From Flavobacterium sp. UBA7665 (GTDB lineage Bacteria; Bacteroidota; Bacteroidia; Flavobacteriales; Flavobacteriaceae), in assembly GCA_002483285.1 (NCBI GenBank), contig DLHP01000016.1, positions 1 through 64,000 of the forward strand: a DNA stretch of 64,000 nt, given 5' to 3'. Shown here in pieces: positions 63,556 to 64,000 of the stretch; position 1 is the stretch's first letter; each line of letters opens with the position of its first letter. Below the pieces are notes generated by a model. That model saw only the letters and a program-made list of their open reading frames with translations, ran no database searches and was not told the DNA's origin. A program made the translations under genes and the position numbers.

Positions 63556-63642
63556 TTAGGAGCTGTTTCCCGCTTTCCACTACAATCTTTTTGTTCTTAA
63601 AGAAAGAACAAAAAGGATTTCCGCTGCAATCGGGGCTAGGGC
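63556..63642. repeat. Dispersed palindromic element, copy 3
   Basis: An 87-base element, inverted relative to copies 1 and 2. Its centre is a perfect 12-base stem (63587-63598 with 63604-63615) with a five-base loop; outer arms GGAGCTGTTTCCCGCTTTCC and CCGCTGCAATCGGGGCTAGG match the other copies. It lies between trmD and rplS, 15 bases after the trmD stop codon. Confidence 0.8.
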
Positions 63643-63657
63643 ATACAGTCTCCCATT

Positions 63658-64000
63658 TCAATCACCATTCAGCAAGTCAGGACGACGTGTTTTCGTATGC
63701 TCATACGCCATATCCTCGCGCCATTTTTCAATCTTCGCCGCGTGGCCGCTGGTTAAGACGTCGGGCACTTTCCAGCCTTTGTATTCGGCTGGCCTGGTGT
63801 AAACAGGTGGCGCGAGCAGGTTGTCCTGGAAACTATCGGTCAAGGCCGAGGTCTCGTCGCTCAAAACACCCGGAATCAGCCTAATCAAAGCATCCGATAG
63901 TACCGCAGCGCCCAATTCCCCACCACTCAAAACATAATCCCCGATAGAGATTTCCTTGGTAATAAATTGGTCGCGTACGCGCTGGTCAACGCCTTTGTAA
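63658..64000 (-). CDS. trmD: tRNA (guanine(37)-N(1))-methyltransferase TrmD, 3' part
   Basis: The coding frame runs off the window at 64000. Reading the minus strand inward from the end gives YKGVDQRVRDQF, ITKEISIGDYVLSGGELG and AAVLSDALIRLIPGVL, the conserved C-terminal half of TrmD with the trefoil-knot SAM site (IGDYVLSGGELG). The C-terminus ends RRPDLLNGD. The product adds methyl to G37 of tRNAs. An apparent start at 63930 is internal. It precedes rplS, the usual partner gene. Confidence 0.95.
   Translation of the reverse strand, partial: YKGVDQRVRDQFITKEISIGDYVLSGGELGAAVLSDALIRLIPGVLSDETSALTDSFQDNLLAPPVYTRPAEYKGWKVPDVLTSGHAAKIEKWREDMAYEHTKTRRPDLLNGD

Noticed and set aside
63658..63930. 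A separate 90-codon gene at the end of the window
   Set aside because: It is the C-terminal part of trmD; the coding frame continues without a stop to the window edge.

Overview
The window is chromosomal DNA of a member of the Flavobacteriaceae (Bacteroidota), most likely a Flavobacterium with a moderately high GC content for that group. The evidence is convergent. Promoters fit the Bacteroidota form (TTG, then about 17 bases, then TANNTTTG). Many secreted proteins end in type IX secretion system (T9SS) C-terminal domains. There is a PorP/SprF-type gene, a TonB-dependent receptor paired with DUF4249, a hybrid two-component system, and housekeeping genes of flavobacterial type (recG, mnmA, lysA, sucC, uvrB, icd, rplS, trmD). 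I see no tRNA, rRNA, CRISPR array, transposase or integrase.

Layout. 1-8772: recG on the minus strand, three small envelope or secreted proteins, an M1 aminopeptidase, a patatin-like lipase and a large lipoprotein. 8774-16799: a T9SS-secreted esterase, a YwqK-type repeat protein, a cation:proton antiporter, mnmA followed by a displaced duplicate of its own 3' end, a T9SS subtilase and a nitronate monooxygenase-like enzyme. 17086-29396: a three-gene cassette with a 3154-residue surface adhesin built from three families of tandem repeats, a PorP/SprF protein and an OmpA/PD40 lipid- or wall-associated protein. 29591-36844: a methyltransferase, an alkaline phosphatase, a T9SS propeller protein, lysA, a nearly bare T9SS tail protein, a lipocalin-like lipoprotein and sucC. 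36944-41282: a GT-C membrane protein, a DUF1456 protein, a second esterase and an ELWxxDGT T9SS protein. 41388-48007: a possible regulatory island with a hybrid sensor kinase/AraC regulator and a divergent-in-function three-gene operon ending in an S74-chaperone tail-fibre-like protein. 48121-57422: uvrB, rlmF, a Nudix hydrolase, a secreted protein, a lipoprotein hydrolase, thiN, and the DUF4249/TonB receptor pair. 57821-61574: a CHASE2 sensor, a FecR-like periplasmic protein and an M48 peptidase in one tight operon. 61618-64000: icd, rplS and the 3' part of trmD.

How the genes work together. Much of the window serves the cell surface. Six products carry T9SS sorting signals (C-terminal domains at 8774, 13794, 31936, 34555 and 39864, and a CHU_C-type terminus on the giant adhesin). 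The adhesin cassette supplies its own PorP/SprF partner. The hybrid kinase gene and the tail-fibre operon share TGTAACA motifs in their upstream regions, which suggests a local regulon. The CHASE2/FecR-like/M48 operon looks like an envelope-sensing module whose output is unknown.

Three points deserve most attention: a dispersed palindromic element of about 87 bp present at 1-80, 35448-35535 and 63556-63642; the mnmA tail duplication at 13629-13768; and the TGTAACA motif arrangement at 45178-45214 and 48081-48101.
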